A model generated the notes under the pieces. That model searched no databases. It saw nothing but the letters and a program-made list of their open reading frames with translations, and was not told the DNA's origin. Positions 39,725-48,662 of a stretch of 57,462 nt of DNA are shown piece by piece. The stretch's first letter is position 1. Each line of letters begins with the position of its first letter. The stretch covers positions 1 through 57,462 of the forward strand of contig CALMJI010000025.1 of NCBI GenBank assembly GCA_937864235.1. The letters are read 5' to 3'. Made by a program: the position numbers and the translations under genes. This DNA is from an uncultured bacterium. Lineage in GTDB: Bacteria > Patescibacteriota > Minisyncoccia > SW-4-49-11.

Positions 39725-40795
39725 TTATAATTCTACTTGTGAGTTATCTCCAATTACTAATTTATGCCCTTTAGGGAAGGTTTTTTCTTTATCTGTAATT
39801 ATTACTCCATTGCCAATAATACTATCCACTATTCTCTTAGAACTATGAATAGTAATATTATGCATTAAAAGAGAATGTTCAATCTCTGAGTTTGTAATTT
39901 TACAAGCATCCCCAATAGAGGTATATGGACCTATATAGCTATTCTCAATCATTGTATGTTTACCAATTATAACTGGTCCTCGAATAAAACTATTACCTTT
40001 GATCTGAGCATCTTCTGATATAATAACATTTCCTTCTATGGTTACAGTTTTTTCTATCTCACCTTCAATATTAGAGTTTTGAATTTGAGCCAAAAGCAAC
40101 TGATTTCCCTCTAATAAATCCTGTGGTTTACCTGTGTCTTTCCACCATCCAGTAATTTCAGAATATCCTACTTCAAATCCATTTTTAATCAATTCTGTAT
40201 GAGCATCAGATATTTCATATTCTCCTCGTGGACTAGGTGGTAAATTTTCCACTATATTATGGATATTCTTATCATATATATAAATTCCAGCTACTGCATA
40301 TTGACTAGGGGGATTATCTGGCTTTTCAATAACCTCCACTATACGATTATCTTCAATTCTTGGCACTCCAAATCTTTCTGGATCTTTGACTTGAGATAGG
40401 GCTAAAAGAGCATTAAGCTTTTGGTCATAAAAAGTATCTACAAAGTCTTTGACATCTCCTAGTATAATGTTGTCTCCTAGATAAAAAACAAAATCTTCTT
40501 CTTCTAGAAATTCTCTGGCTATTTTAATTACATGAGCGACACCTAATGCTCCTCCTGTTTGTTCAATATAAGTTATATTAACTCCGTATCTAGAACCATT
40601 ACCCAAAATGGGCTCTAATTCTAAGTCTCCAATATTGACTATAATTCCAATATCAGTAATTCCAGCTTGTGCTAATTTATTAACAGCTAGCTCAATCATA
40701 GTCGTATTGGCCAAAGGAATAGTATGTTTATTACGATTTGTAGTAATAGGTCTTAATCTAGTTCCCTTACCTCCTGCTGCAATAAGTCCTTTCAT
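39725..40795 (-). CDS. rmlA: Glucose-1-phosphate thymidylyltransferase, long form with left-handed helix tail
   Basis: 356 residues. Makes dTDP-glucose. N-terminal nucleotidyltransferase with 'LIAAGGKGTRLRPITTNRNK' and 'FYLGDNIILGDVKDFV', and the C-terminal hexapeptide-repeat region (about 245-350: 'IEGNVIISEDAQIKGNSFIR') found in the longer RmlA type common in archaea, Actinobacteria and CPR. Standard short RmlA is about 290 residues. Second in the rmlB-rmlA-galU unit. A dTDP-sugar other than rhamnose is possible since RmlC and RmlD are not in the window. Confidence 0.9.
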   Translation of the reverse strand: MKGLIAAGGKGTRLRPITTNRNKHTIPLANTTMIELAVNKLAQAGITDIGIIVNIGDLELEPILGNGSRYGVNITYIEQTGGALGVAHVIKIAREFLEEEDFVFYLGDNIILGDVKDFVDTFYDQKLNALLALSQVKDPERFGVPRIEDNRIVEVIEKPDNPPSQYAVAGIYIYDKNIHNIVENLPPSPRGEYEISDAHTELIKNGFEVGYSEITGWWKDTGKPQDLLEGNQLLLAQIQNSNIEGEIEKTVTIEGNVIISEDAQIKGNSFIRGPVIIGKHTMIENSYIGPYTSIGDACKITNSEIEHSLLMHNITIHSSKRIVDSIIGNGVIITDKEKTFPKGHKLVIGDNSQVEL

Positions 40796-40802
40796 ATATA
40801 AT

Positions 40803-41780
40803 TTATTTAGAATTATTATATTTCAATGGTTTCCACCAATCTTGGTGTTCACGATACCAATCTATAGTTTTATGAATAGCAGTATCAAAATCAAAGTATG
40901 GTGCCCAACCTAGATTTCGTAGTTTAGTACTATCTATAGCATATCTCCTATCATGACCCAATCTATCTGTAACATATTCAATTTGGTCAATATCTTTATT
41001 GAGATTATTTAGAATTTTAGTTACTAAATCTAAATTAGTTAATTCATAACCAGTACCTATATTATATACTTCTCCTTGAGTCCCATTTTCAATAATATAT
41101 TCAATAGCTCTTGAATGATCTTCTACATAAATCCACTCTCTGACATTAAGTCCGTCTCCATAAAGAGGAATTTTTTTATTTTCAATCAAATTAGTAATGG
41201 CTAATGGAATTAATTTCTCAGGATATTGATTAGGACCCATAACATTACAAGAATGAGTTACAATTACTTTAGTACCATAAGTTTCATTATAAGCTCTACA
41301 TAATAGATCTCCCCCAGCTTTACCAGCTGAGTAAGGACTATTAGGAGCAAAAGGAGATAATTCATTAAAATAGCCTGTGTCTATAGTACCAAAGACTTCA
41401 TCTGTACTAATTTGTAAAAGCTCGATATTATATTTTCTCACTACCTCCAAAATACTAGCCACTCCCATTACATTGGTATTGACTGCTTTAATTGGAGATT
41501 TTATAGAATTATCTACATGAGTCTCTGCTGCAAAGTTAACAATTAACTCTATATTATTATCTTGTACAATTTTATCTAGCAAATTAATATCTGTAATATC
41601 ACCTTTAATAAACTTATACCTACCATTATCTACTAGGGTATCTAGATTATGCAAATTGCCAGCATAAGTCAAGGCATCGAAATTAATTATTTCTATATAA
41701 GGATGTTTACTTATGAGATATTTGATAAAATATGACCCCATAAATCCAGCTCCACCTGTTACTAAAATTTTATTCTTCAT
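40803..41780 (-). CDS. rmlB: dTDP-glucose 4,6-dehydratase
   Basis: 325 residues. Extended short-chain dehydrogenase: 'LVTGGAGFMGSYFIKYL' (NAD site), 'FAAETHVDNSI', catalytic 'STDEVFGTI' (Asp-Glu pair) and 'YSAGKAGGDLL' (YxxxK), 'REWIYVEDHSRAIEYII'. It converts the product of RmlA to dTDP-4-keto-6-deoxyglucose. Normal length. Its start is 8 bases upstream of the RmlA gene start side. Confidence 0.93.
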   Translation of the reverse strand: MKNKILVTGGAGFMGSYFIKYLISKHPYIEIINFDALTYAGNLHNLDTLVDNGRYKFIKGDITDINLLDKIVQDNNIELIVNFAAETHVDNSIKSPIKAVNTNVMGVASILEVVRKYNIELLQISTDEVFGTIDTGYFNELSPFAPNSPYSAGKAGGDLLCRAYNETYGTKVIVTHSCNVMGPNQYPEKLIPLAITNLIENKKIPLYGDGLNVREWIYVEDHSRAIEYIIENGTQGEVYNIGTGYELTNLDLVTKILNNLNKDIDQIEYVTDRLGHDRRYAIDSTKLRNLGWAPYFDFDTAIHKTIDWYREHQDWWKPLKYNNSK

Positions 41781-41809
41781 ATCATTAGAGTATTTATTAC
41801 TATGCTAAT

Positions 41810-41845
41810 ATTATAACACAAATGCAGTATTGTTACCAATACTGC
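41810..41845 (-). promoter_or_regulatory. Hairpin and promoter between the large surface gene and rmlB
   Basis: GCAGTATTG (41824-41832) and CAATACTGC (41837-41845) form a perfect 9-bp stem with a 4-base loop and no long T-run. On the minus strand a TATAAT follows (41815-41810), with a weak -35 'TTGGTA' inside the hairpin loop, 18 bases away. The stem may end the 41872 transcript, and the promoter then serves rmlB. Confidence 0.5.
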
Positions 41846-41871
41846 GTTGTGGATTTTATCAGATAAAGTAT

Positions 41872-43659
41872 CTATGGATTAACTTCTCTAATATTTGTAT
41901 CTCCAAAGTATCTAATTTCTTTAAAGGGATTGGCAGATGCTCCACCACTATTCCCTGATGTATTAGAAACTATAGCAGATCTCTCCAACCGAACCGGCTG
42001 ATTATCTTCACCAATTAGATTCCAATTGGTATAAGTATAAGGAAATTTACCACCTCTTGAACTAGCTACAGCTATAATTTTTCTATCTTTATTCAATTCA
42101 ACTATAATATCTGACTCCATAGTTGTAGCAACTCCTTGCAAATTAAGGTTCCCTTGACTAGAAAAAATACCTCTCCTAACAAATATGGGATAATTACCTA
42201 TAATTCGTGCTGGGATATTGAATTTTCCATTAGTAAGATTAGTCATTGGACTGCCCAAAGGAAGAGACCATATTGTAGAACTGTTGGATGATATATCTTG
42301 TTCTGGAGTACTACTATCTCCATCATGATCGAATAAGGCTCTAAATTGTATTTCTTTGTTAATATTAGGGTCAGAATTGGTTAGAATATTAGATGGATCC
42401 ACTCTTAATTTTGGAGTTTTAGTTTGAATTGGATTACTAAGTCCTATTATGTTCTTACCATCTTTTCTTATAATTCCCCTTATTTGTGTGAATCCATTTT
42501 TATCTTGACGTCCTTTTATAGTAGCTAGACCATTATCGACATCAATAATCTCAATAAAGTTAGTTGACAACAATTGCCATCTGATATTGAATTTATCATC
42601 AATTTCAGTTTCTATTCTGGAACCATCCTCATCAAATTCAACCAAAGTTGCAGATATAGCTGTAGTTTCTGGATAAATCAAAATGTTTTTATCAGCTTTT
42701 ATTTCTAAATATGGTTCTTTTTCATCTATGACTGTTATATTTCTAGTAATCGATTTACCAGAATAATTAGCTGTAACTGTAGATATTCCTGGAGATAAAG
42801 CTTCAAATTGACCTTTCCCTAAATTCCTCAAAAAGATATTTGAGCCTGTAATCCAGTTAGTAGTACTAGTTACATTTTGCTCTGACTGACTAGCAACACC
42901 GTCTTCATCATAATAAGATTGATAAGCTAATTTATCTCCTACTCTCACTCTTAAATCCATAGGTTGGATTCTAAAGGTAGGCTCTGGAGATTTAACATAA
43001 AACCATCTTGTAACAGAACCAGATGCCGTACCTTCATTTTGTCTAGTACAATCCTGAAACCAATCCATTCTTACTTTATGCCAACCAGGAGATAAAGGAG
43101 TATCTGATATAGACTCAATACCAAATTCTATACTTTCAGTACTTGTTGTGCCTGAATACCAGTGAGAATATTGAGCTGGAACATAGTAATCTCTACTATA
43201 AAAAGGAGATTTATTATCATCCAAATAAAATGATAGTTTTAAGTCTGATGGGTAATCTGTACAATAAGTAACAATAGAATATCCCCTTAAAGGTATTATT
43301 TGACCATATTCATATTGCAAAGGACTTGGTTGTGGGCTACTAATCCCAATACTTACAGCAGTACAAGAACCAGCTACAGCATCATTATAAGCCACACCCC
43401 AAAATATAAATAATAAAGGAATTAAAATTAACTTAGAATTGATGTTTTTTTTCTTTATTACAAAAAACATAACTCCCCCAATCAATAATATAAAACCTAT
43501 AAATACTGATATAAAGATTACAATATTATTACCATAACTCCTATTATTGTCTGAGTCAATGGAACCGTCTTGAGTATAAGCCAACACTTTTGAATGTAGT
43601 TGAGTATCATCCTTTGATAGGTCTGCTTTTATAGTACAATCTTTTACATTCTTATCCAC
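41872..43659 (-). CDS. C-terminal part of a large split surface protein (two membrane helices, Ig/BIG2-like domains)
   Basis: 595 codons from GTG 43659, in the same frame as the 43729-44760 ORF, with 23 sense codons and one TAA between them. Residues 1-44 continue the beta-rich domain of that ORF. A membrane helix ('IVIFISVFIGFILLIGGVM') is followed by 'KKKNINSK' and a second helix ('LILIPLLFIFWGVAYNDAVA'). The rest is extracellular beta-rich, with 'FRIQPMDLRVRVGDKLAY' and 'LSPGISTVTANYSGKSITR' (BIG2-like) about residues 230-320. If not read through from upstream, translation might restart at ATG 43470 ('MFFVIKKKNINSK'). Confidence 0.55.
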   Translation of the reverse strand: MDKNVKDCTIKADLSKDDTQLHSKVLAYTQDGSIDSDNNRSYGNNIVIFISVFIGFILLIGGVMFFVIKKKNINSKLILIPLLFIFWGVAYNDAVAGSCTAVSIGISSPQPSPLQYEYGQIIPLRGYSIVTYCTDYPSDLKLSFYLDDNKSPFYSRDYYVPAQYSHWYSGTTSTESIEFGIESISDTPLSPGWHKVRMDWFQDCTRQNEGTASGSVTRWFYVKSPEPTFRIQPMDLRVRVGDKLAYQSYYDEDGVASQSEQNVTSTTNWITGSNIFLRNLGKGQFEALSPGISTVTANYSGKSITRNITVIDEKEPYLEIKADKNILIYPETTAISATLVEFDEDGSRIETEIDDKFNIRWQLLSTNFIEIIDVDNGLATIKGRQDKNGFTQIRGIIRKDGKNIIGLSNPIQTKTPKLRVDPSNILTNSDPNINKEIQFRALFDHDGDSSTPEQDISSNSSTIWSLPLGSPMTNLTNGKFNIPARIIGNYPIFVRRGIFSSQGNLNLQGVATTMESDIIVELNKDRKIIAVASSRGGKFPYTYTNWNLIGEDNQPVRLERSAIVSNTSGNSGGASANPFKEIRYFGDTNIREVNP

Positions 43660-43728
43660 TGGAATTTTTACTTGTAAACTTCTATTTTCATTGATATTGA
43701 TTGTATTTTCTATAGATTTCTGATAATT

Positions 43729-44760
43729 TTACCTACAACTGAGCGTAGTTAAAACTGTAACCTCACCCAGAGATTTGATTTCTCCTTGTGAGAAATGAAG
43801 GTCTGCTCTATCAGCAAGCTGCATATCAATGATAGCCTCTTCTCCTCTATTAAAATTTATTTTATTCATTGTCAAATTAACAATACGACCAGATTCTCCA
43901 CTAACAACCCAATGAAAGTCTATTATGTTAGATATTGTTTGCCTATCTCTTTCAAAAACCAACTCAGCGAAATAACCACCTGCAATATCTATTTTAGGAA
44001 TAGGAATTTCAAATGATTTAGCTATACCTTGCTCTAATTTAATAGGCTGTACATCCTTACTCTCATAAACTATTTTTTCACCTAAAGCTCTTTCATATAC
44101 AATGATCTTAGGATAAACATCCAAAGATTTTTGCTCACCTCTTAATGTAGCCTCTCCTTTTAAAAATAGAGACTCATTTTGTTTAGATGCTACTCCTATA
44201 TTCAAACTCCAATTAGTATTATCAGGCTTTCTATCAATACTCGCTTTACTCAATTCAACAAAACTATTTTTAGCTAAACCAGCTCCAGATAAATAACCTA
44301 TTGGTATTACATATGAATCTATTATAGTCAACTCAGGATTTCGCAATATCAGCCTTAAGTAATAATCTCCTTCTGGAAGAATTTGAGGTATATTGTAAGA
44401 AAAACTTTCATTAGTATAATCATTAGGATTTATAACTAAATCTTTTGAGTTATGTTTTATATCTATAAGCCTAGCTTGATCTATTCTATCAATTTCTATA
44501 GAATCACCTTGTTTTCTTTGTCTAAGCTCAAAGCTTAGTTTATATCCAGCAACAACATTGTCTTCATTACTTAAAATACCTATCTGACCTTGAATTTCTT
44601 CTCCTATTCCGACATCATCAACGTTACTTGTAACCTCACTTATAAATAAAGATTTTGGAACATCAAAGGAATCTCCAGAGAACTCATCTTTTCTTGCCTC
44701 AGAAACAAATGGATTTAAAAGCAATAATGTTATAAATATAGCTAAAATTTTATTCTTCAT
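43729..44760 (-). CDS. N-terminal part of a large split surface protein
   Basis: 343 residues with signal peptide (about 1-22, ending 'FVSEARKDE'), then beta-rich domains ('VGIGEEIQGQIGILSNEDN', 'LPEGDYYLRLILRN', 'IAGGYFAELVFERD'). The ORF stops abruptly at TAA 43729-43731 in the middle of a strand ('EVTVLTTLSCR'), while the frame beyond remains open and continues plausibly as 'NYQKSIENTININENRSLQ'. No family is recognised. Presumed exported; anchored only if read through to the helices in the next ORF. Confidence 0.6.
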   Translation of the reverse strand: MKNKILAIFITLLLLNPFVSEARKDEFSGDSFDVPKSLFISEVTSNVDDVGIGEEIQGQIGILSNEDNVVAGYKLSFELRQRKQGDSIEIDRIDQARLIDIKHNSKDLVINPNDYTNESFSYNIPQILPEGDYYLRLILRNPELTIIDSYVIPIGYLSGAGLAKNSFVELSKASIDRKPDNTNWSLNIGVASKQNESLFLKGEATLRGEQKSLDVYPKIIVYERALGEKIVYESKDVQPIKLEQGIAKSFEIPIPKIDIAGGYFAELVFERDRQTISNIIDFHWVVSGESGRIVNLTMNKINFNRGEEAIIDMQLADRADLHFSQGEIKSLGEVTVLTTLSCR

Positions 44761-44841
44761 ATGTATTTAATATAATAATATAATATTATTATATTATTAT
44801 ATGACTGTCTACTATGCAATTGTGGATAAGTCTTGTTTTTG

Positions 44842-45846
44842 CTATATTCTAGATAATAAATGCGACCAAAATTGTGCTATTGCTTGATAGCTATATTTTC
44901 TTTGGAACTGCTCTGAGGCCTGCTCTCTAATGACAAACTTTTTATTTTCATTTTTCTGAATTACATCTATACAAGCTGCTAACTCACTGCTAGAGTTTGG
45001 ACTATAATATAATGCCCCCCTACCTAATAACTCCTGATATTGATCTTCCCTAGGGGCTACAACTATAGTGCCTGAAGCTATAGCGTTTAGAATATGATAA
45101 TGAATTACTGATTGATCTATGTCCCCACTAACTATTAAGCAATCTAAAAGTTCATAAACTATTGGTAGGTTATTTGATAAGTCTTCTTTTAAAACAAAAC
45201 TCCCTTGTTTAGTACTAATATCATACCATTCACAGTTATTATACTCTAAGTATTTTATAAATTCTTCAGATAATATTCCAATATGACCACATACAAACGA
45301 TTTATTTATGGTTTGATTTTCATAACTTATCAAACCTAAGTTTTGCTTTAAATCTAGAACCATTTGGGTATCTAAATCAAGAAAATTTTTATAGTTAATT
45401 TGTGGGAATGGAGTATATGCAATTTTTTTCTGATAATTAACCTTGGCTGTATGATAAGAGTAAATGACAAGAGAATATTCCAATGCGTCTATTTTTTTAA
45501 CATCAATTACTACTTTTATTATATTACAATTATTATTTTTTTTAAGTTTCCAATCTACGAAATTAGGTATATGTCCTATTTCTATACATTTTGATATATC
45601 GTATTTTTGCAATAACAAATTAATTTCTTTATATCCATTTAGTTTGAATAGAGACCTAGGAATTAGATGTACTGTATCAATATCAACTATGGATCTAGCT
45701 ATATCTGCTAATTGGTTATTCCATAAGATAAATTGGATGTCTATCTTTAGATATTTTTTGATATGATTAAATAATTCAAACCAATGACTAGCCTGGGCTT
45801 CATCACATTCTATCAATACGGCTATATTTTTAAATTTTGTAGTCAT
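44842..45846 (-). CDS. Putative glycosyltransferase (GT-B, family 4-like C-terminal half)
   Basis: 334 residues, no signal peptide. The C-terminal half has the GT-B donor-site pattern: 'ELLDCLIVSGDIDQSVIHYH', 'ILNAIASGTIVVAPREDQYQ' (the usual E/P..A.G.pv.a), 'GRGALYYSPNSSSELAACID' and a helical end. The N-terminal half is poorly conserved. It probably adds a sugar to a surface glycan or glycolipid. Located 6 bases from mltG on the same strand. Confidence 0.6.
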   Translation of the reverse strand: MTTKFKNIAVLIECDEAQASHWFELFNHIKKYLKIDIQFILWNNQLADIARSIVDIDTVHLIPRSLFKLNGYKEINLLLQKYDISKCIEIGHIPNFVDWKLKKNNNCNIIKVVIDVKKIDALEYSLVIYSYHTAKVNYQKKIAYTPFPQINYKNFLDLDTQMVLDLKQNLGLISYENQTINKSFVCGHIGILSEEFIKYLEYNNCEWYDISTKQGSFVLKEDLSNNLPIVYELLDCLIVSGDIDQSVIHYHILNAIASGTIVVAPREDQYQELLGRGALYYSPNSSSELAACIDVIQKNENKKFVIREQASEQFQRKYSYQAIAQFWSHLLSRI

Positions 45847-45852
45847 ATATAT

Positions 45853-46845
45853 TTATGGCAAATATTTTCTTTTAGCTTGTAAATGCTCTTCAAATGTTTT
45901 TGAAAATATTGTTTTAGGAGGATCGTCTCGAGATGTTAAAAAGAAATAATAGTCATTAGACTGGTATGCCACCACAGACTTAATGGCATCAACACTTGGA
46001 TTAGTAATTGGTCCTGGCGGTAATCCAGTTACTTGATAGGTATTGTAGGGTGATTCAATCTTCAAATCCTCTAATGTGGACTGCGATCTACCTGATTGAG
46101 TAATAAAATTAACTGTAGCATCACTTTGTAATTTCATACCATCATTGAGTCTATTCATAAATATACCTGCTACAATTTTTCTGTCATCAAACTTTGGAAC
46201 CTCTTTCTCAACTATGGAAGCTAATATAAGAACTTCATAAGATGACAATTTATCGTTATTTTTTAAGCTGGGCAAAGCCTTCTTTTGAAAATTATTAAGC
46301 ATTTTTATAATTACAGCTTCTGCATTAGAGTCATCAAAAAATCTATAGGTATCCGGGTAAAGATAACCTTGTAAAGATTTATTTTCAATGAAATCATATT
46401 GGGTAGTATCGAATTCCTCAGTAGCTTTGATAAAATCTTCTCTACTAAATTTGAGTCCTGATTCTAAAATATCTCCAATAGTATATATATCCGACCCCTC
46501 TGGTATAGTAATTGTCACTTCTGGTTTAACTAGTAGACCCCTAGCTATCATCTTTATAACCTGATCTGTATTCATATTAGGAGTAATATTATATCTAGCA
46601 GCCTTGGGAGATAGTTTTCTAAATGATATATAAAAGTTTAATCCATTGGTTTTGGATATAATATTCTGTTGTTGTAAGTTACTAATTATATCTGGCCAGT
46701 TTTCTTCTTCTTTTACCTGAAATATTGTATCTTCTTTAATTAAAACTGGAGATCCTATAGTATTGACTACATTCACAATATAAGTAGCTCCGGCTACCCC
46801 TATCAAAAACATTATTAATAATATCCAATATATAATTTTTTTCAT
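45853..46845 (-). CDS. mltG: Endolytic transglycosylase MltG
   Basis: 330 residues. Membrane-bound enzyme that cuts nascent glycan strands and sets their length. One N-terminal membrane helix, a LysM-like region and the YceG catalytic domain: 'ILASIVEKEVPKFDDRKIVA' (catalytic Glu), 'MKLQSDATVNFITQSGR', 'YNTYQVTGLPPGPITNPS' and 'YYFFLTSRD'. Length is normal. Downstream of manC by 5 bases. Confidence 0.93.
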   Translation of the reverse strand: MKKIIYWILLIMFLIGVAGATYIVNVVNTIGSPVLIKEDTIFQVKEEENWPDIISNLQQQNIISKTNGLNFYISFRKLSPKAARYNITPNMNTDQVIKMIARGLLVKPEVTITIPEGSDIYTIGDILESGLKFSREDFIKATEEFDTTQYDFIENKSLQGYLYPDTYRFFDDSNAEAVIIKMLNNFQKKALPSLKNNDKLSSYEVLILASIVEKEVPKFDDRKIVAGIFMNRLNDGMKLQSDATVNFITQSGRSQSTLEDLKIESPYNTYQVTGLPPGPITNPSVDAIKSVVAYQSNDYYFFLTSRDDPPKTIFSKTFEEHLQAKRKYLP

Positions 46846-46850
46846 TATTG

Positions 46851-47921
46851 TTATATTTTATCCTCTAAATTAGCTGATTTTAATAAATTATTAATTTTCT
46901 TTACCTCTTGAACTTTATCTATATGAGATACAAGTAAAGCATCTTCTGTTTCCACTATAACTATATCACGAATACCAATTGTAGCAATAACCTTATTTTT
47001 ATTATGTGAATGCACTAATATATGCTCCGAATCAATATCAAAATGCTGAGAGCTACCCTTATGAGTGACAGTTATCTCATCGGTTTGCAACATATCCTTC
47101 AGAGCCGACCATGATCCAATATCACTCCAACCTATGTCAGCTGGAATTACTGCTATATATTGGGCTTTCTCCATAATTCCATAATCAAAGCTAATTGGAT
47201 CTGTTTTTTGATATAATTGAGATAAATTTTGTAAATTATTCTGTTCTAGCTCTAATAAGATTTCAGCAGTTTCTGGTAAATATTCTTGATACATACCTAA
47301 TAATCTTTGTTTTTGAACTACAAACATACCAGAATTCCAAACATAATTACCATCTGCTAAATATTGAGTAGCTGTTTTGAAATCTGGTTTTTCTACAAAA
47401 GCCTCTACCTCATATATAGATTGATTTTGGGCTTCTATCAGAGAATCTTGATTATATTTTATATACCCATAACCCGTCTCGGGGGCAGTGGGAGTAATAC
47501 CAAGAGTTACAATATATTCAGGATACTGTTGTAAGAATTGATCTGCTAATTTTAAAATCCTACATAATTCCTGTGGCTTATGAATATAATGATCTGCTGC
47601 CAAAAAAGCAATAGACTCATCTGGTTTAGCAGAGACTGCTATCGTAGACAATCCATTAGCAGGGGCAGTATCTCTTTTTTCTGGTTCTAAAATTATATGA
47701 TTGATTGCCAATTGTGGTAATTCACTTAGAACTTCATCCTTATATTGCACATTAGTAGAGACATAAATATCATCTAGCGTAAAATGTGTCAATAATCTCT
47801 TGACCGTCATCTGGAGCATTGTCTCTTCTCCAAAAAGTGGTTGAAATTGTTTAGGTTTAGAAGTACGGCTTAATGGCCATAATCTTGTACCTGTTCCACC
47901 TGCCATTATTATAATTTTCAT
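46851..47921 (-). CDS. manC: Mannose-1-phosphate guanylyltransferase
   Basis: 356 residues from ATG 47921 ('MKIIIMAGGTGTRLWPLSRT'); the track start would overlap uppS by 50 bases. It makes GDP-mannose. Also visible are 'KPKQFQPLFGEETMLQMT', 'EPEKRDTAPANGLS' and 'FVEKPDFKTATQYL...WNSGMF'. The isomerase half of the bifunctional ManC/AlgA (about 470 residues) is absent, so this is the single-function form. It follows uppS by 7 bases. Confidence 0.9.
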   Translation of the reverse strand: MKIIIMAGGTGTRLWPLSRTSKPKQFQPLFGEETMLQMTVKRLLTHFTLDDIYVSTNVQYKDEVLSELPQLAINHIILEPEKRDTAPANGLSTIAVSAKPDESIAFLAADHYIHKPQELCRILKLADQFLQQYPEYIVTLGITPTAPETGYGYIKYNQDSLIEAQNQSIYEVEAFVEKPDFKTATQYLADGNYVWNSGMFVVQKQRLLGMYQEYLPETAEILLELEQNNLQNLSQLYQKTDPISFDYGIMEKAQYIAVIPADIGWSDIGSWSALKDMLQTDEITVTHKGSSQHFDIDSEHILVHSHNKNKVIATIGIRDIVIVETEDALLVSHIDKVQEVKKINNLLKSANLEDKI

Positions 47922-47928
47922 AAATCTA

Positions 47929-48627
47929 TTATTTACCTTGTCTTTTACCTCTAGTATTATATTCAGCAATAGCCTTGTCAAATTCCTGCATATTAAAATC
48001 TGGATAATTAATATCTGTAAAATAATATTGAGAATTAGCCGTATCCCACATCATAAATCCTACACTATTATGTGGTTCTCCACCAGTACGAATTAACAAA
48101 TCTACTGGTGGTAAATCTTTGGTATACAGTGATTGTTTTACCAATTCTGGAGTAATCTTTAAATCAGGGTTAGCTAATTTTCTCTCAGATATAGAGCGAA
48201 TGGCTTGTAGCATTTCCTCATCTCCATTATAACCTAAAAGAAAATTCAGTGTATAGTTAGAGTAATCCTTTGTAGCATCTATAGCTTTTTGGATAACTTT
48301 TTGTAAGGTACTGGGAAACATTTCTCTCCATAAGCCAATAATATTGATTCTAACTTTTTGACTATGTATTTCTTTATAGGTTAGCAATACTTTTATATAA
48401 TTATGAAAGTTTTTATACAAATGTCGCACTTCATCTTGTGGCCTCTTGGCTAAATTATCTAGTGAAGCTCCCCAAAAGGTTATATTTTTAACTCTTCCAT
48501 CAAAAGCCTGTTCTATAATCTCTCTAGTCCTTTCAAAACCTTCAAGATGTCCTTGTTCTGGATTTTTCCCATTGGCTTTTGCCCATCTACGATTTCCATC
48601 AGGTATAATTGCAATATGATCTATCAT
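47929..48627 (-). CDS. uppS: Isoprenyl transferase (undecaprenyl diphosphate synthase)
   Basis: 232 residues. Cis-prenyltransferase making the undecaprenyl carrier for peptidoglycan and surface polysaccharides. 'HIAIIPDGNRRWAKANGK' (catalytic D10), 'FERTREIIEQAF', 'DLLIRTGGEPHNSVGFMMWD' and 'YFTDINYPDFNMQEFDKAI' are diagnostic. The conserved Ser of 'RISNFLLWQ' reads NSVGFMM. Length normal. Confidence 0.93.
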   Translation of the reverse strand: MIDHIAIIPDGNRRWAKANGKNPEQGHLEGFERTREIIEQAFDGRVKNITFWGASLDNLAKRPQDEVRHLYKNFHNYIKVLLTYKEIHSQKVRINIIGLWREMFPSTLQKVIQKAIDATKDYSNYTLNFLLGYNGDEEMLQAIRSISERKLANPDLKITPELVKQSLYTKDLPPVDLLIRTGGEPHNSVGFMMWDTANSQYYFTDINYPDFNMQEFDKAIAEYNTRGKRQGK

Positions 48628-48662
48628 AATATATAAATTTTTTATTCGCCAATATTGATTTA

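Noticed and set aside
43729-43731. Reassigned TAA or TGA codon (alternative genetic code, as in Absconditabacteria/Gracilibacteria)
   Set aside because: Dozens of conserved genes end cleanly in TAA, TAG or TGA at the family-typical length, and no internal TGA appears in conserved proteins. Only two or three lesions are seen, so mutation or error is simpler.
44760-44842. AT-rich 'TATTATTATATTATTATA' tract as a promoter array or origin
   Set aside because: Only about 30 bases long, without DnaA boxes or neighbouring replication genes; ordinary AT-rich leader.
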